Positions 1 through 8,522 are shown, counted from the stretch's first letter. The stretch is DNA of 35,200 nucleotides from Dehalococcoidia bacterium (GCA_030611085.1 JAUWQI010000015.1:1-35200); one strand, 5' to 3'. Notes: generated from the sequence alone by a model not told the origin. Made by a program: numbers and translations.

Positions 1-431
1 AGTTCTGAGTGGTTATTTCGTATCCACGCCTCAACCTGCTGGCGTATTTGTTTTGCCAGTTCAACCATCTCCTGTGCTTCCTGCTCAGTAACTACGCCGG
101 GGCGCTCGTAGTCGCTAATATTTCGTTTGCGGCGTAGTTTATGAAGCCTGCGGATGATGCGTTCTTCCAGCTGCAGAGTAAAAGAAAGAGATTGGATAAC
201 ATAATAGTGGTAAGCTTCTCGACTTGCTCTGTACCCGGCAGCAGCTAGCGCTGCAGCGGAAGATTGCAGGGCAGCATTATGCGCCATATCCAGCTTACCC
301 GCATTGCTTAGCCCAGCGACCTGGCAATCCTTTAGAGAGCGATCAGCTACTGCCAGTAGCTCAGCAATTTCACGAGATGTCGGCTTATGTTCCTTTAACC
401 AGCCTTTTTCCAACCAGAGACTGAAGCTCAT
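1..431 (-). CDS. HEPN-domain protein, probable HepT-like toxin (partial, cut by left edge)
   Basis: The frame is open from an ATG at 431 to the left edge, giving 143 visible codons. The protein begins MSFSLWLEKGWLKEHKPTSR and continues as an all-helical, Ala/Leu-rich chain. Near residues 110-123 is the run LHKLRRKRNISDYE, the arginine-rich stretch typical of small HEPN proteins. It overlaps the end of the upstream nucleotidyltransferase gene by 47 bases on the same strand, so the two are translationally coupled. In HepT/MntA systems the HEPN partner is an RNase toxin and the MNT partner neutralises it by nucleotidylation. That role is inferred from the pairing, and the C-terminus is not visible. 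Confidence 0.75.
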   Translation of the reverse strand, partial: MSFSLWLEKGWLKEHKPTSREIAELLAVADRSLKDCQVAGLSNAGKLDMAHNAALQSSAAALAAAGYRASREAYHYYVIQSLSFTLQLEERIIRRLHKLRRKRNISDYERPGVVTEQEAQEMVELAKQIRQQVEAWIRNNHSE

Positions 432-1017
432 TCTCATCCCCGACTACGAATATTTTATCGCCTGATAATATATCACTGATAAAGTAATGGTTTTCCGACA
501 ATCTCTTATTGAACTCTGACAGCGTATACACCACCGGGTTCAATTCACGGTTCAAAGTCCCTTCTGCAGTTGAAATAAGATCAACTACTTCACCAAAGGT
601 GATATTTCCTACCACGAGCAGGTCTATATCACTGAACCTATTCTCGGTTCTCTTGGCTACTGAGCCGAAGATAAAAGCTACCTGTATTTTATCTGCCACG
701 GTTGCAAGAGATTGCCTGATGACATCAGCAACGCCGAAGGTTTTCCTGACGATACTTTTAAGCTCGTTGAAGATAGGGCATTTGTCATTTGCCCGGTAAT
801 AGACCTGCCTGCCCCGCGCTGTGCGTCGGATAATCCCGGCATCAGAAAGCCGTTTCAGTTCTCTTTGCAGGGCGCCCAAGCCTACACCAGCGTCTCGAGC
901 AATCTGACGCAGGTAAAAAGCCTCATCGGCATGGCTGTAAAGCAGGGACAAAACTGCCCTGCGAGTCTTGCCGAACAGGAACTCAGAAAGATTACTGCTG
1001 TTGACTGATGTACTCAT
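385..1017 (-). CDS. HTH-MNT nucleotidyltransferase, probable MntA-like antitoxin of a HEPN/MNT pair
   Basis: The 210-residue protein has an N-terminal winged helix of ArsR type (about residues 12-80, with LRQIARDAGVGLGALQREL as recognition region). A minimal nucleotidyltransferase follows, with G118-S119 and D130-x-D132, the GS...DxD signature of MNT proteins. A longer frame starts at 1107, but its extra 30 residues overlap the promoter-like region, so the ATG at 1017 is preferred. The family transfers nucleotides to a target, often the cognate HEPN toxin. The fused HTH suggests the antitoxin also represses its own operon. The HEPN gene follows with a 47-base overlap. Confidence 0.8.
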   Translation of the reverse strand: MSTSVNSSNLSEFLFGKTRRAVLSLLYSHADEAFYLRQIARDAGVGLGALQRELKRLSDAGIIRRTARGRQVYYRANDKCPIFNELKSIVRKTFGVADVIRQSLATVADKIQVAFIFGSVAKRTENRFSDIDLLVVGNITFGEVVDLISTAEGTLNRELNPVVYTLSEFNKRLSENHYFISDILSGDKIFVVGDENELQSLVGKRLVKGT

Positions 1018-1100
1018 TATGGCTACAATTGTACCCTTTTTAGTTACGGTTTTCAAGGTTTTCTTTGCATAAGGAATCATGGCAACCATTGACAAAAAAT

Positions 1101-1129
1101 TTGACAAAATGATTTTTTACATCTATTAT
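1101..1129 (+). promoter_or_regulatory. sigma70-type promoter, antisense to its neighbours
   Basis: TTGACA lies at 1101-1106, then a 17-base spacer, then TATTAT at 1124-1129. A second TTGACA sits at 1089-1094. The promoter points rightward, but the genes on both sides are on the minus strand. It would make a transcript antisense to the DUF3800 gene. The same AT-rich stretch also holds a minus-strand TATAAT (1125-1130) that could serve the MNT gene. Confidence 0.4.
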
Positions 1130-1200
1130 AGTATAGGATTTACCTGAGCCTGAATTGTCACCGTATGGTGTGCGTGCTGTAAAGCTAGGACTCAGGTTTT

Positions 1201-1830
1201 TTATTTTGGCCACAGTTGCACACGTATCTCCCTATGGTTAATGATAGTCCTGTACTGGTCAGCGTCGGTTTTAGTGCCGAAACTCCTGTGAATTGCTCCA
1301 ACTATCATATCAGCTAGCTGGAGCAGATTATTCTTCCTCGAATCCTGGGGTTTTACCCTACGGATGAACCTCTGTCCAGGGTTGTTCAGGTGCTTCTTAA
1401 AGTACCTCTCGAGTTGTTTACGGAAGTCCTTGCTTCCGCTACCATCTATGATCACTGTAGCGTTATTAAGGAACGCCTTGGCGTTTTCAAAGACCAGACT
1501 GCAGGAATATTTGTAGAAAGAGTCTTTATACTGAAATCCTTTTCCCCATAATTTGTTCGGGTCCTTGTCTATGACAATTCCATAGTAGAAGAATTGATAT
1601 GGGGCGATGGCTTCCAGGAATTGTCTTCGAAAATCTCGTCGACACTTGTTGAAATGAAATTCAAAGCGTGGATCCAAACGCATCTCCCGACGCAGCAGAG
1701 TTATCCTGTTATCAGCAGCTTCTGCCTCGTCGTTATCCTCGAAGATAACCAGTGCAATTACAAAATATCTGCTTGAACCCTGGTCTATCTTAAGCCCTGG
1801 ATCCCCCGATTCGTCAACGAATACTAACAC
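1201..1830 (-). CDS. DUF3800 family protein
   Basis: The 209-residue protein starts at a GTG and opens with VFVDESGDPG, the hallmark of DUF3800. A second conserved acidic block (FHFNKCRRDFR) and a C-terminal NNLLQLADMIVGAIHR follow. The family is predicted to have an RNase H-like fold with acidic catalytic residues (D6, E7 and D174 region here). It is frequently found in defence islands and mobile DNA, but its biochemistry is not settled. The length is normal for the family. It lies downstream of the DUF3644 and membrane-segment genes on the same strand with a 164-base gap. AGAAGG about 12 bases upstream may act as the ribosome binding site. Confidence 0.8.
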   Translation of the reverse strand: MLVFVDESGDPGLKIDQGSSRYFVIALVIFEDNDEAEAADNRITLLRREMRLDPRFEFHFNKCRRDFRRQFLEAIAPYQFFYYGIVIDKDPNKLWGKGFQYKDSFYKYSCSLVFENAKAFLNNATVIIDGSGSKDFRKQLERYFKKHLNNPGQRFIRRVKPQDSRKNNLLQLADMIVGAIHRSFGTKTDADQYRTIINHREIRVQLWPK

Positions 1831-1994
1831 CTGCTATGCTCGCCTTCTAAAACTTGCTATCTCCATCGTGCCATTTTGCTGTCTTTCTGGTGGTGCTCTG
1901 ATATTTTCCTGACAATATTCCCTATTCTGTTTTTATCTGTGCCTGGCTGCTCAACTTCTGTGCGCACTTACACTTCCCGCTTTCTTGAGCCTTT

Positions 1995-2558
1995 CTATCT
2001 TGACCGCCGAGCGGTCTCTATGACTTTGACTTCCTTGATTTTTATTTCATCCCTTGCAATTCTGATTACATCCTTAGTAACCACATCAGAGGGTCGCTCT
2101 CTTCTATCATCTTGTCCTTGTTTAAGAAGATACTCGTCTTCTAAGCCTGCATTTCCTATTAGGCGCTCTACTTCTAATCGTAGCTGTTCATTTCGAAGGA
2201 TTTTGTATTCCCTGTCTAAACTCCTGTCTCGTATCATTCTTAATAGTTCTACAAAGGCTTTTGCAGCTAAAGGTAAGGCTAATGCTGCCGAGATTATTAT
2301 CCCTATCTCAATAGGGGATTCTTGTTTCAAATAGTAAGCCTTCAAAAGTTCGTCCTCTTTCAAAGGTCTTCCGCCCCTGTGAAAGAAATAGGAACTCCAA
2401 GCAGTGGGGCGATACTTCGGCGAAGCCAAAATGACTAACCTATCATGCAAGTAGACCAAATGCCTTAGCAAGCTGGCAATATTCTCCAAGGGAGGCTCTT
2501 TCCCCACGTCACCTTGTAAAACTATTCTGAAAGGTACTGTTTCCATTTTATCGCTCAT
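1995..2558 (-). CDS. Unknown protein with one predicted membrane segment
   Basis: I do not recognise this 187-residue protein. It has a soluble N-terminal part, then one hydrophobic stretch at about residues 84-105 (IEIGIIISAALALPLAAKAF). A charged, probably coiled-coil region follows (residues 106-140), and the tail is rich in Arg and Asp. AAAGGAG lies 11 bases before the ATG. Its position between a DUF3644 HEPN protein and a DUF3800 protein, all on one strand, makes it part of the defence island. A membrane-anchored effector or scaffold is one possibility, but the sequence does not prove it. Confidence 0.65.
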   Translation of the reverse strand: MSDKMETVPFRIVLQGDVGKEPPLENIASLLRHLVYLHDRLVILASPKYRPTAWSSYFFHRGGRPLKEDELLKAYYLKQESPIEIGIIISAALALPLAAKAFVELLRMIRDRSLDREYKILRNEQLRLEVERLIGNAGLEDEYLLKQGQDDRRERPSDVVTKDVIRIARDEIKIKEVKVIETARRSR

Positions 2559-2659
2559 TCTAAATCAAACTCCTTTTATGTGGATCTCACCTTAACCAGC
2601 CGATTCCTCACCAATTCATTGGACTCTACCAGCATAAGCATCTCCACTATCAAGACGTC

Positions 2660-3703
2660 CTACTTGCCCAAAACTGTGCGATATTTCTCATCATCCTGGA
2701 GTTCAGCGATAAGGAATTCGACCCACTTCTTTGTGTAACCGTAGTCCTTATGAAGATCGTCGTACTGGCAGTATTCGGTCTTACACTGTGCAGGATTATT
2801 GCTATCTTTTGGAGGTCTCACTTCATAGTAACGCCAACATTTGACATGATGATGACTTGCGCTAAATTTCTTTTGCGGTCCCAATGCTTGCGCTACTTGT
2901 TTTGCTACATCAGACGGCTTGATGTTATTTAGATTCGCAACGGGAATGTGTTTTTCCTTCACAAGAGCCGTCACTTTTTCATATGCTGCCATCTGCGCAG
3001 GATCACCTAAGTCATAATGTATAAATTCAATAGCAACTGAATCTCGTGAGCGGTGACTGCCGATATTGGGAAGTAAGAAAACTCTATAGCTATATGCCAT
3101 GTCACCAAAGATATCATCGCTGAGTGCGCTGCGAAACTTTTCTATAAAGCTGGTAACATCATCTGCGAGAGGCTTCATTAATTGCCGTATCGACTTGTCT
3201 TTCTCAGTCTGCCTCATGCATGAAAACTGAAGGGAAATAGCAAGGCTTTCATTCAAAGCATACTTAGCTCCGAATTTTTTCTCTATCATCTCCTCGAAGT
3301 TGAAAAGGAGTGCCTGGCATTCGCCGAAGATATGAATATCCAACTCTGGTAGTTCCCTATGTTCAATCTTATTGCGGAGCCCAATGAAGAATCTTAGGTT
3401 CTGCGCTACAGCGTTATCAGAGCCTTTCCAATATTCTCCAATGCAGTCACTGAGATCCCATGCTTTCGGTTCCCCATCAATCCTCACGAAGCGGCGCGAA
3501 TTCTTTTTTCGGTAGTATGGTTTTATTCCCTGCCTGTGGAAAATCGCTAGAAAAAGAGATGTCCACGCAATGTGCATGAGTACGATGTACGCTCTTGAGC
3601 GAAAGACAGTGCTTGGTCTGTTATATGTTTCTACCGCCAGAAGTGCAGATTCTCGTGCCTTATTCAGCAGGCTTCTCACTACCCTGGGCAATCCTCTAGG
3701 CAT
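2660..3703 (-). CDS. DUF3644 (HEPN-superfamily) protein
   Basis: The 347-residue protein matches DUF3644 by the run ARESALLAVETYNRP (residues 17-30), then SRAYIVLMHIAWTSLFLAIF. It also has R110-N-K-I-E-H115, the R-x4-H motif that forms the RNase centre of HEPN domains. The C-terminal third (from about residue 285, ASHHHVKCWRYYEVRP) looks like a separate nucleic-acid-binding or winged-helix module. AAGAAGG precedes the ATG. It starts 58 bases after the stop of the type IIG-like enzyme on the same strand. By analogy with latent RNases kept next to restriction systems, it may be a second-line abortive-infection RNase. That role is inference. Confidence 0.8.
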   Translation of the reverse strand: MPRGLPRVVRSLLNKARESALLAVETYNRPSTVFRSRAYIVLMHIAWTSLFLAIFHRQGIKPYYRKKNSRRFVRIDGEPKAWDLSDCIGEYWKGSDNAVAQNLRFFIGLRNKIEHRELPELDIHIFGECQALLFNFEEMIEKKFGAKYALNESLAISLQFSCMRQTEKDKSIRQLMKPLADDVTSFIEKFRSALSDDIFGDMAYSYRVFLLPNIGSHRSRDSVAIEFIHYDLGDPAQMAAYEKVTALVKEKHIPVANLNNIKPSDVAKQVAQALGPQKKFSASHHHVKCWRYYEVRPPKDSNNPAQCKTEYCQYDDLHKDYGYTKKWVEFLIAELQDDEKYRTVLGK

Positions 3704-3761
3704 TATTATTTACCTTCTTCCTGATATGTCCTGCCTTATTGCATTTACATGCTGCTCGTCT

Positions 3762-6700
3762 CTATCGCCCATAAAGGTTCGCCACTTTCTTATCTATCTC
3801 CTTTTCCAGTTCCTGCAAGCGTGCCTGAGCCTGGGGCGGCAGCGGATAGCCATGTTTCGCATAGAGGGCAAGGATTTCGTCTACCAGCGCCACGATTGCT
3901 GCTTGCTCCTCCGCTGTGGCGGGCGCGATAGGTAGTGGCTTCCAGTCGTCGGGATAGAGTTGTATTTTGTGCCGTCGTCGCGTTGCCAGCCACTCTTTGG
4001 CAAAGGTAGAATTCATCACCGCCAGCAGGTATTTCGGGGCGAACTGTCGCGACAGTTCCTCCAACTCCTCACGGAACACGGTGGCTGGGGCTTCGTTGTA
4101 CCTCACCTCGTTCCGGTACCTTGCCGTCTTCTGGATAGACTTGTTTCGCACCCCTTTGAGGTAGTGCCAGGGGGCAAACGAAAAAATTCCGTCAGTGTGG
4201 TAGAGTCGCCCATTGTCGTAGGCAACCTTTGGCTCAGGCGACACCTTCACCGCAATCAGCTTTTCAGCGGTCTCGTAGATTTCAGGAAAAGTCTTGCGAC
4301 GGAACATAGCGGGGGCACGTTTTGTCCCCCACTCCAAGAAATGAACGTGCAAGGCACTCCACTTCTCCACGTCCTTGCCCTGCACAAACGGTTTTGGATG
4401 CTTGGCGTCTCTCACATCCGTTATGAGGTGGGTCGTCTTGAACAAACTTTGATACCTGCGCTCATCTGAATTGACAACCATTCCTACTGTGATATAGCAA
4501 ATTCTCTCCAAAGAGACCATCCCTGTCGTCGCGTTCAACAGCTTCTCAACGCTTTGCTTAAACAAATACCTGCCGAGTTCAGATTGTGAAGCAGTAGACA
4601 GAACCTCAGCGTTTTGCTCAAAGTCCTCTTGTTTTTCTCCCTGGCGGCGAACGCGGATGGGTTGGCAGTTGTTATCAGGGGCTGCTTTGGCAAAGTGGAC
4701 GATGGTGTTGTTGATGCCTGCCTCAAACAGTGGGATATCGGTGCAGAAGTCAATGCGCTCGATACGGGCGTTGCTGAGAAAGAACTCGTGTGATTTGCGA
4801 GTGTATTTGGCCGCATTGTAGGCGTCGGAAATGATAAACACCATGCGCCCACCTGCATGCAGCAGTTGGTAAGCGCGTTCCATGAACGGCAAATACAGGT
4901 CCCACTTCTCGTAAAGCGTTTGGTAGATGCCACTCCTGAGAAGTGTAGAGCGGTAGTCCTTCCACTCAGCGATAGCAGCCCGACGTTCGTCTGCATCATT
5001 GAGGTGCTTAAACTGTGCGTCGGCACGGACATAAGGTGGATTAGCCAGCACGATGTCGAAACCGCCCCCAGTGAACGCCTCGGCAAACTCAACCGGCCAA
5101 TCAAAACCGATGACCGTATTCCCACCGTGAGTCCAGTCGGAGATTTCCCCTTTAAGAACGTTGATTTGCTCCCGCAGTGTCAGCTTCTCGCCACCGTGCG
5201 CTGTCATATAGGCAGCCTTCAGACGCAAATAATCCTCGATCTGGTGCTGGCGAAAGCTGCCCTGCATCTTAGCGGAAGGGTCAGGAGCAGTCAGACTGTC
5301 GCCGTCCTCTATCTTGAAGTCCAGGTTGGGTAGTGGTGGTGGGCGGTCACCCTCAAATTCCACCGCCAGCGAGAGCCATAGACGCAGCCTGGCGATGTTG
5401 ACAGCGAAGGGGTCCATGTCCACGCCGTAAACATTGTTCTGAATGATTTCCAGTTTGCGCTCATAGGCGGAAATAGGGTCGAGGTTCCTTGTAGCAAAGA
5501 GGCATGTTCGCAAGTCCAGTAGCTCATGCAGCATGCCCAGTAGATACGCGCCGCTGCCGCAGGCAGGGTCGCATGCCTTGACACTACGGAGCGTCTCCAA
5601 AACTGCTTCAGGGTCTCGGAGCTCTGCTGGGTCATGTTCCTCCACGAATTGCTGTATGGCTGAGGGTGATTCATTGCGGAGAGTTGTTTCCAGATAGCCT
5701 TTCAACGCCTCCCGACCCATAAAAGAGACTACTGGCTTAGGTGTGTAGTAACTACCTGTTTCATGTCTGCCAGTAACCAGTTCTTCAAAAACCTTGCCCA
5801 GCATTTCAGGGTCAACGGCAACCTCGACATCCAGAGGTGTGCTCTCGGTAACTGTGAAATTGAATCGGTTAAAAAGGGCGTTGAGTATGGGTTTGATACA
5901 CTCATCGGGCACAACGATTTCGGGGTTACGGTCGTCGTCGTCCTCCTCGAACAGTCCGCCATTGAGATAGGGTACATCGCCAATCAGTTTTTTAAGCACA
6001 CCGTTTCGATTGATGTCTACGATATTGACCTCGTTGGGGGTATTGAGCCCAGTGAAGAAGAGAAGCTTTAGCCGGTCACTATAGAAATTCGTCTTTGAGG
6101 ACGCATCCTGCCCAGAAGCCTTCCATAGCGCAGAGAGATAGTTTGTTTGCAAATCGAATTTCAGCCAGCCTTTCTTCTGGACAAAAGCGATAAACATCAG
6201 GCGGTTAAATAGCCGCTGGGTAAAAAGCCTATTGTGGCCAGGATCATCAAACCCTTCAATGCGCTCTTCAACTTCCTCAAATATTTCGCGATATGCCTTG
6301 AAAAACTCCCGTGTTACTGCCTCAACATCAAAGGCTTCATCGTGAACCTGTTGGATATCAAGGGGAAATATACTCGTAAGGTCAGGTCGTATTCTCTCTA
6401 AGTCAAGTTTTGCTAGCCGCTCGGTTGCTGTGCGCAGACGCTCATCGGGACCAACTGTGATACGCCGAAAGAGCCGGCGCTTCTTAACATCTTCATCATA
6501 TTTAATATTAACGAAGTGCCATTGCTGCTGCTTGCTGTCTGAGAAAAGACACAATAAATAGGGATGTTCTTGAAGTAAACGATTGACTACCGGTCTTTCG
6601 TCACCAAGCAGCAGACGGTCTGAATTGAGGCGAGCATAAATAATCTTAAAGTCGTCATGACAAGCTATGACCTGGGGGTCTTCAGCTAAAGCGCTGGCAG

Positions 6701-6845
6701 CGGCTCCGCTCCAATCCTTCCGACTTAGCAGGTCATGGGCAGGGTCATAGTTGAGCTCGGCAAACAGTTCCCGCGTCTTGTCCAGGCTCTGCAGATTGCG
6801 CAGGATGTCATGTACTCTTGCCTCAGTATCACTTGCCATCTTCAC
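3762..6845 (-). CDS. Type IIG-like restriction-modification protein with N6-adenine methyltransferase domain
   Basis: The 1027-residue intact protein contains the AdoMet-binding motif DPACGSGAYL (about 426-435) and the catalytic NPPY (602-605) preceded by FDIVLA, defining an Eco57I/TaqI-class N6-adenine DNA methyltransferase. SYYTPKPVV (365-373) is the usual lead-in. A C-terminal target-recognition domain of TaqI type (about 760-1000) ends in a helical tail with LDEILALYAKHG. The N-terminal 230 residues could carry the nuclease, but I could not place a clear PD-(D/E)xK set, so cleavage is unproven. The start is GTG 6845 or ATG 6839. It heads the minus-strand defence island. A BREX/PglX-like role is less likely because no other BREX genes are nearby. 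Confidence 0.85.
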   Translation of the reverse strand: MKMASDTEARVHDILRNLQSLDKTRELFAELNYDPAHDLLSRKDWSGAAASALAEDPQVIACHDDFKIIYARLNSDRLLLGDERPVVNRLLQEHPYLLCLFSDSKQQQWHFVNIKYDEDVKKRRLFRRITVGPDERLRTATERLAKLDLERIRPDLTSIFPLDIQQVHDEAFDVEAVTREFFKAYREIFEEVEERIEGFDDPGHNRLFTQRLFNRLMFIAFVQKKGWLKFDLQTNYLSALWKASGQDASSKTNFYSDRLKLLFFTGLNTPNEVNIVDINRNGVLKKLIGDVPYLNGGLFEEDDDDRNPEIVVPDECIKPILNALFNRFNFTVTESTPLDVEVAVDPEMLGKVFEELVTGRHETGSYYTPKPVVSFMGREALKGYLETTLRNESPSAIQQFVEEHDPAELRDPEAVLETLRSVKACDPACGSGAYLLGMLHELLDLRTCLFATRNLDPISAYERKLEIIQNNVYGVDMDPFAVNIARLRLWLSLAVEFEGDRPPPLPNLDFKIEDGDSLTAPDPSAKMQGSFRQHQIEDYLRLKAAYMTAHGGEKLTLREQINVLKGEISDWTHGGNTVIGFDWPVEFAEAFTGGGFDIVLANPPYVRADAQFKHLNDADERRAAIAEWKDYRSTLLRSGIYQTLYEKWDLYLPFMERAYQLLHAGGRMVFIISDAYNAAKYTRKSHEFFLSNARIERIDFCTDIPLFEAGINNTIVHFAKAAPDNNCQPIRVRRQGEKQEDFEQNAEVLSTASQSELGRYLFKQSVEKLLNATTGMVSLERICYITVGMVVNSDERRYQSLFKTTHLITDVRDAKHPKPFVQGKDVEKWSALHVHFLEWGTKRAPAMFRRKTFPEIYETAEKLIAVKVSPEPKVAYDNGRLYHTDGIFSFAPWHYLKGVRNKSIQKTARYRNEVRYNEAPATVFREELEELSRQFAPKYLLAVMNSTFAKEWLATRRRHKIQLYPDDWKPLPIAPATAEEQAAIVALVDEILALYAKHGYPLPPQAQARLQELEKEIDKKVANLYGR

Positions 6846-6902
6846 AATTCTGGCTTAACAGGTATTAAACTAGATACAAATTCAGGTTAATAACTACTTA
6901 GT

Positions 6903-6931
6903 AGGTTATCCTTATCAGCTACCCGTGTCAA
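6903..6931 (-). promoter_or_regulatory. Possible promoter of the defence island
   Basis: On the minus strand TTGACA (6926-6931) is followed by a 17-base spacer and TAACCT (6903-6908). The -35 is perfect and the -10 weak (4 of 6). A start about 58 bases upstream of GTG 6845 would result. Confidence 0.4.
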
Positions 6932-7037
6932 GAGATAGCGATGATTGCGATAAGAATGGCCCAGCACAGGAGCGCCTTTATACATTTTGTGGAAAGCTAA
7001 CAGTGGGTTAAGCTTGCATTTCCTGTGCGAACTAGTA

Positions 7038-7110
7038 CTTTGTTCAGTCCCGAAGTGCCCATTCTGGACTGATAACATTTACCACAATCTCGCCCGCTTT
7101 ATTACTTCCT
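7038..7110 (-). pseudogene. Diverged fragment of a DUF2851 locus
   Basis: On the minus strand this segment reads GSNKAGEIVVNVISPEW, resembling GRGKVGEIIVNVVLPFA of the DUF2851 protein encoded at 12378-13859. The DNA also aligns at most positions. The distal part (words GTTATC, GCACTTC, GGACTGAAC) resembles the 30 bases found just past the stop of that gene (12322-12352). No start or complete frame remains. Confidence 0.4.
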
Positions 7111-7138
7111 AAGCTGTGGTTCTTTGGTAAGGCTTCAG

Positions 7139-7264
7139 TCACGGGGTCATATCCGTTGACCGCCCCCCCGGACACGGTTTGTTAATACCATCTTGTTTTG
7201 AGCCGAGAGCCAGGGCAACACGCAGCTTACTATCCATAGCTTCCATATCAGGCTGGGGCAGAGG
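7139..7264 (-). pseudogene. PemK/MazF-family toxin remnant, copy 1 (C-terminus only)
   Basis: The minus strand encodes PQPDMEAMDSKLRVALALGS and a few more residues before stopping. The 61 bases 7190-7250 are identical to 8975-9035 in the longer remnant. Everything upstream of the last 40 codons is gone, and the sequence runs into the oppositely oriented COG2865 fragment. Confidence 0.6.
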
Positions 7265-7583
7265 AACCATAAAAATAGTGGAGAAATGCTTGGAACAAGG
7301 ACTTCCTGAGCCTGACTTCAAGGAGGAATTCGGAGTTGTTACTGTGCAGTTTTACAGGGATAGATGGAACGAGAAAAATCTCAAAGAGTTAGGATTGAAC
7401 GAGAGACAAATTAAGGCAGTGATGTATGCGAAACAAAAAGGAAGCATAAACATCTCGTCTTTTAAGTCTTTAGTTCCTGATGTTTCAGAAAAGACACTAT
7501 ATCGTGATTTACAAGAACTGATAAACAAAGGGATTTTGAGAGAACTCGGTGAGAAGAAAGGGAGAAGGTATGAACTGCTATAA
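7254..7583 (+). pseudogene. C-terminal fragment of a COG2865 (AlbA-like ATP-binding/winged-helix) regulator
   Basis: From 7254 the frame reads WGRGTIKIVEKCLEQGLPEP, the end of the ATPase-like part of COG2865 proteins. It then gives NERQIKAVMYAKQKG and a C-terminal winged helix (SEKTLYRDLQELINKGILRE). Full-length members have about 400-500 residues, and only about 110 remain here. The 5' side is replaced by the PemK remnant, so the piece has no natural start. It could still be translated from an upstream ATG at 7179, but that would be an accidental fusion. Confidence 0.65.
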
Positions 7584-7828
7584 CAGACATTTATCGGACA
7601 TTTCCGACATATTTAGGACATTTATTGGACATTACCATTGGCATTTACTTGGCGATTTTGGCGGTTAGTTGGTGATTCAGAGATGAAATCTGGAACAACT
7701 CATAAAGGGCTTAAAAAAGATAACGAGTAAACATAATAGCCATGATGGCCTGCCCCCCCCAAATAGGACCACCTTAAATGCGAGACTCCTGTAAAATAAG
7801 AACAGCTATAAAACCCCCAACCGATAGT
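7584..7828. other. Gap without a gene
   Basis: Beyond the GACAT repeat this stretch has no convincing frame. It holds a run of eight C at 7753-7760. Confidence 0.5.
7586..7633. repeat. Short phased GACAT repeat
   Basis: GACAT occurs at 7586, 7597, 7606, 7617 and 7628, mostly 11 bases apart, right after the stop of the COG2865 fragment. The spacing is close to one helical turn. Confidence 0.5.
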
Positions 7829-8245
7829 TCATACCGCCAAGCCTCGAATCACCTTTAGATTATCGAAGGGATAATGCTCCACATTATTGGTTAATAGCGG
7901 ACAACCGAACTGCAAAGCTGTCGCTGCAATGACGGCGTCGGCAATGCCTATGGTTAACCCTTTTGAGCGAAGCTCACTAAGCATCCTGCCTGCCCGCCGA
8001 GCAATAGGCACATCAACGACAACTGACATGAGCCCATCAAGAAAAGCATTAGTCGCTCCCTCTTCACCAACTTTCATCCCCTGATATATCTCAAGATGAG
8101 TAAGGGTACTTATCGCCAGAAGCCCTTCCCCCGCCCAGTGCTCAAGCAGCTTTTGTGCATAGTCACGCCGTCTCAGAAAATCAATAGCAACATCAGTATC
8201 CACAAGGCATGAAATGCTCTTCACCCGGCTACTTTGCACCGACAT
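7829..8245 (-). CDS. vapC: VapC-type PIN-domain toxin
   Basis: The 138-residue PIN-domain protein has the acidic set of a VapC ribonuclease: D16 in CLVDTDVAIDFL, E52 in THLEIYQG and D103 in GIADAVIAATAL, with the closing LLTNNVEHY. These residues bind the metal used for RNA cleavage, usually of tRNA or rRNA. The ATG at 8245 lies inside the end of the antitoxin gene (17-base overlap). A GTG at 8224 is an alternative start. The order antitoxin then toxin with overlap is the classic vapBC arrangement. The specific RNA target cannot be read from sequence. Confidence 0.88.
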   Translation of the reverse strand: MSVQSSRVKSISCLVDTDVAIDFLRRRDYAQKLLEHWAGEGLLAISTLTHLEIYQGMKVGEEGATNAFLDGLMSVVVDVPIARRAGRMLSELRSKGLTIGIADAVIAATALQFGCPLLTNNVEHYPFDNLKVIRGLAV

Positions 8246-8522
8246 CTCTCAACCGTGACAGACGCTTACTATCTGCTTCCCTAACGGAGCGGACATAGGC
8301 AGTGGAGTCCTCGGGATTTACCAGGTCAGGATGACTCTCATCCTTCCAGGCACCAAACCCTTTCTCCAGGGCTATCTTCTGTTTGCGGTATGCCATATAA
8401 TGCTCCAGCGCCTCGGTGAAAAAAGAGCTCACCTCTCCCTGAGATACCACCAACCGTATCTCACCAGCCAGTTCCTTAGGAAGGGTGACCGATACCTTCT
8501 CTGTTCTTCCTCTTCTACCCAT
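8229..8522 (-). CDS. Ribbon-helix-helix antitoxin of the VapBC-type pair
   Basis: The 97-residue protein starts MGRRGRTEKVSVTLPKELAG, a ribbon-helix-helix DNA-binding segment of CopG/ParD kind. A charged C-terminal half (SHPDLVNPEDSTAYVRSVRE) probably wraps the toxin. The start at 8522 is chosen over 8585 because GGGAGGAAGAG lies just upstream and the longer form would begin inside the promoter/operator. It overlaps the PIN toxin gene downstream. Repression of its own promoter through the palindrome at 8557-8579 is likely. Confidence 0.85.
   Translation of the reverse strand: MGRRGRTEKVSVTLPKELAGEIRLVVSQGEVSSFFTEALEHYMAYRKQKIALEKGFGAWKDESHPDLVNPEDSTAYVRSVREADSKRLSRLRDVGAK

Noticed and set aside
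3960-5674. Several long frames on both strands within the type IIG-like gene
   Set aside because: They are shadows of the intact 1027-residue frame, which holds the conserved methyltransferase motifs.
6887-7078. 63-codon minus-strand frame
   Set aside because: Composition and lack of motifs suggest a chance frame. Part of the same DNA aligns in another frame with DUF2851.
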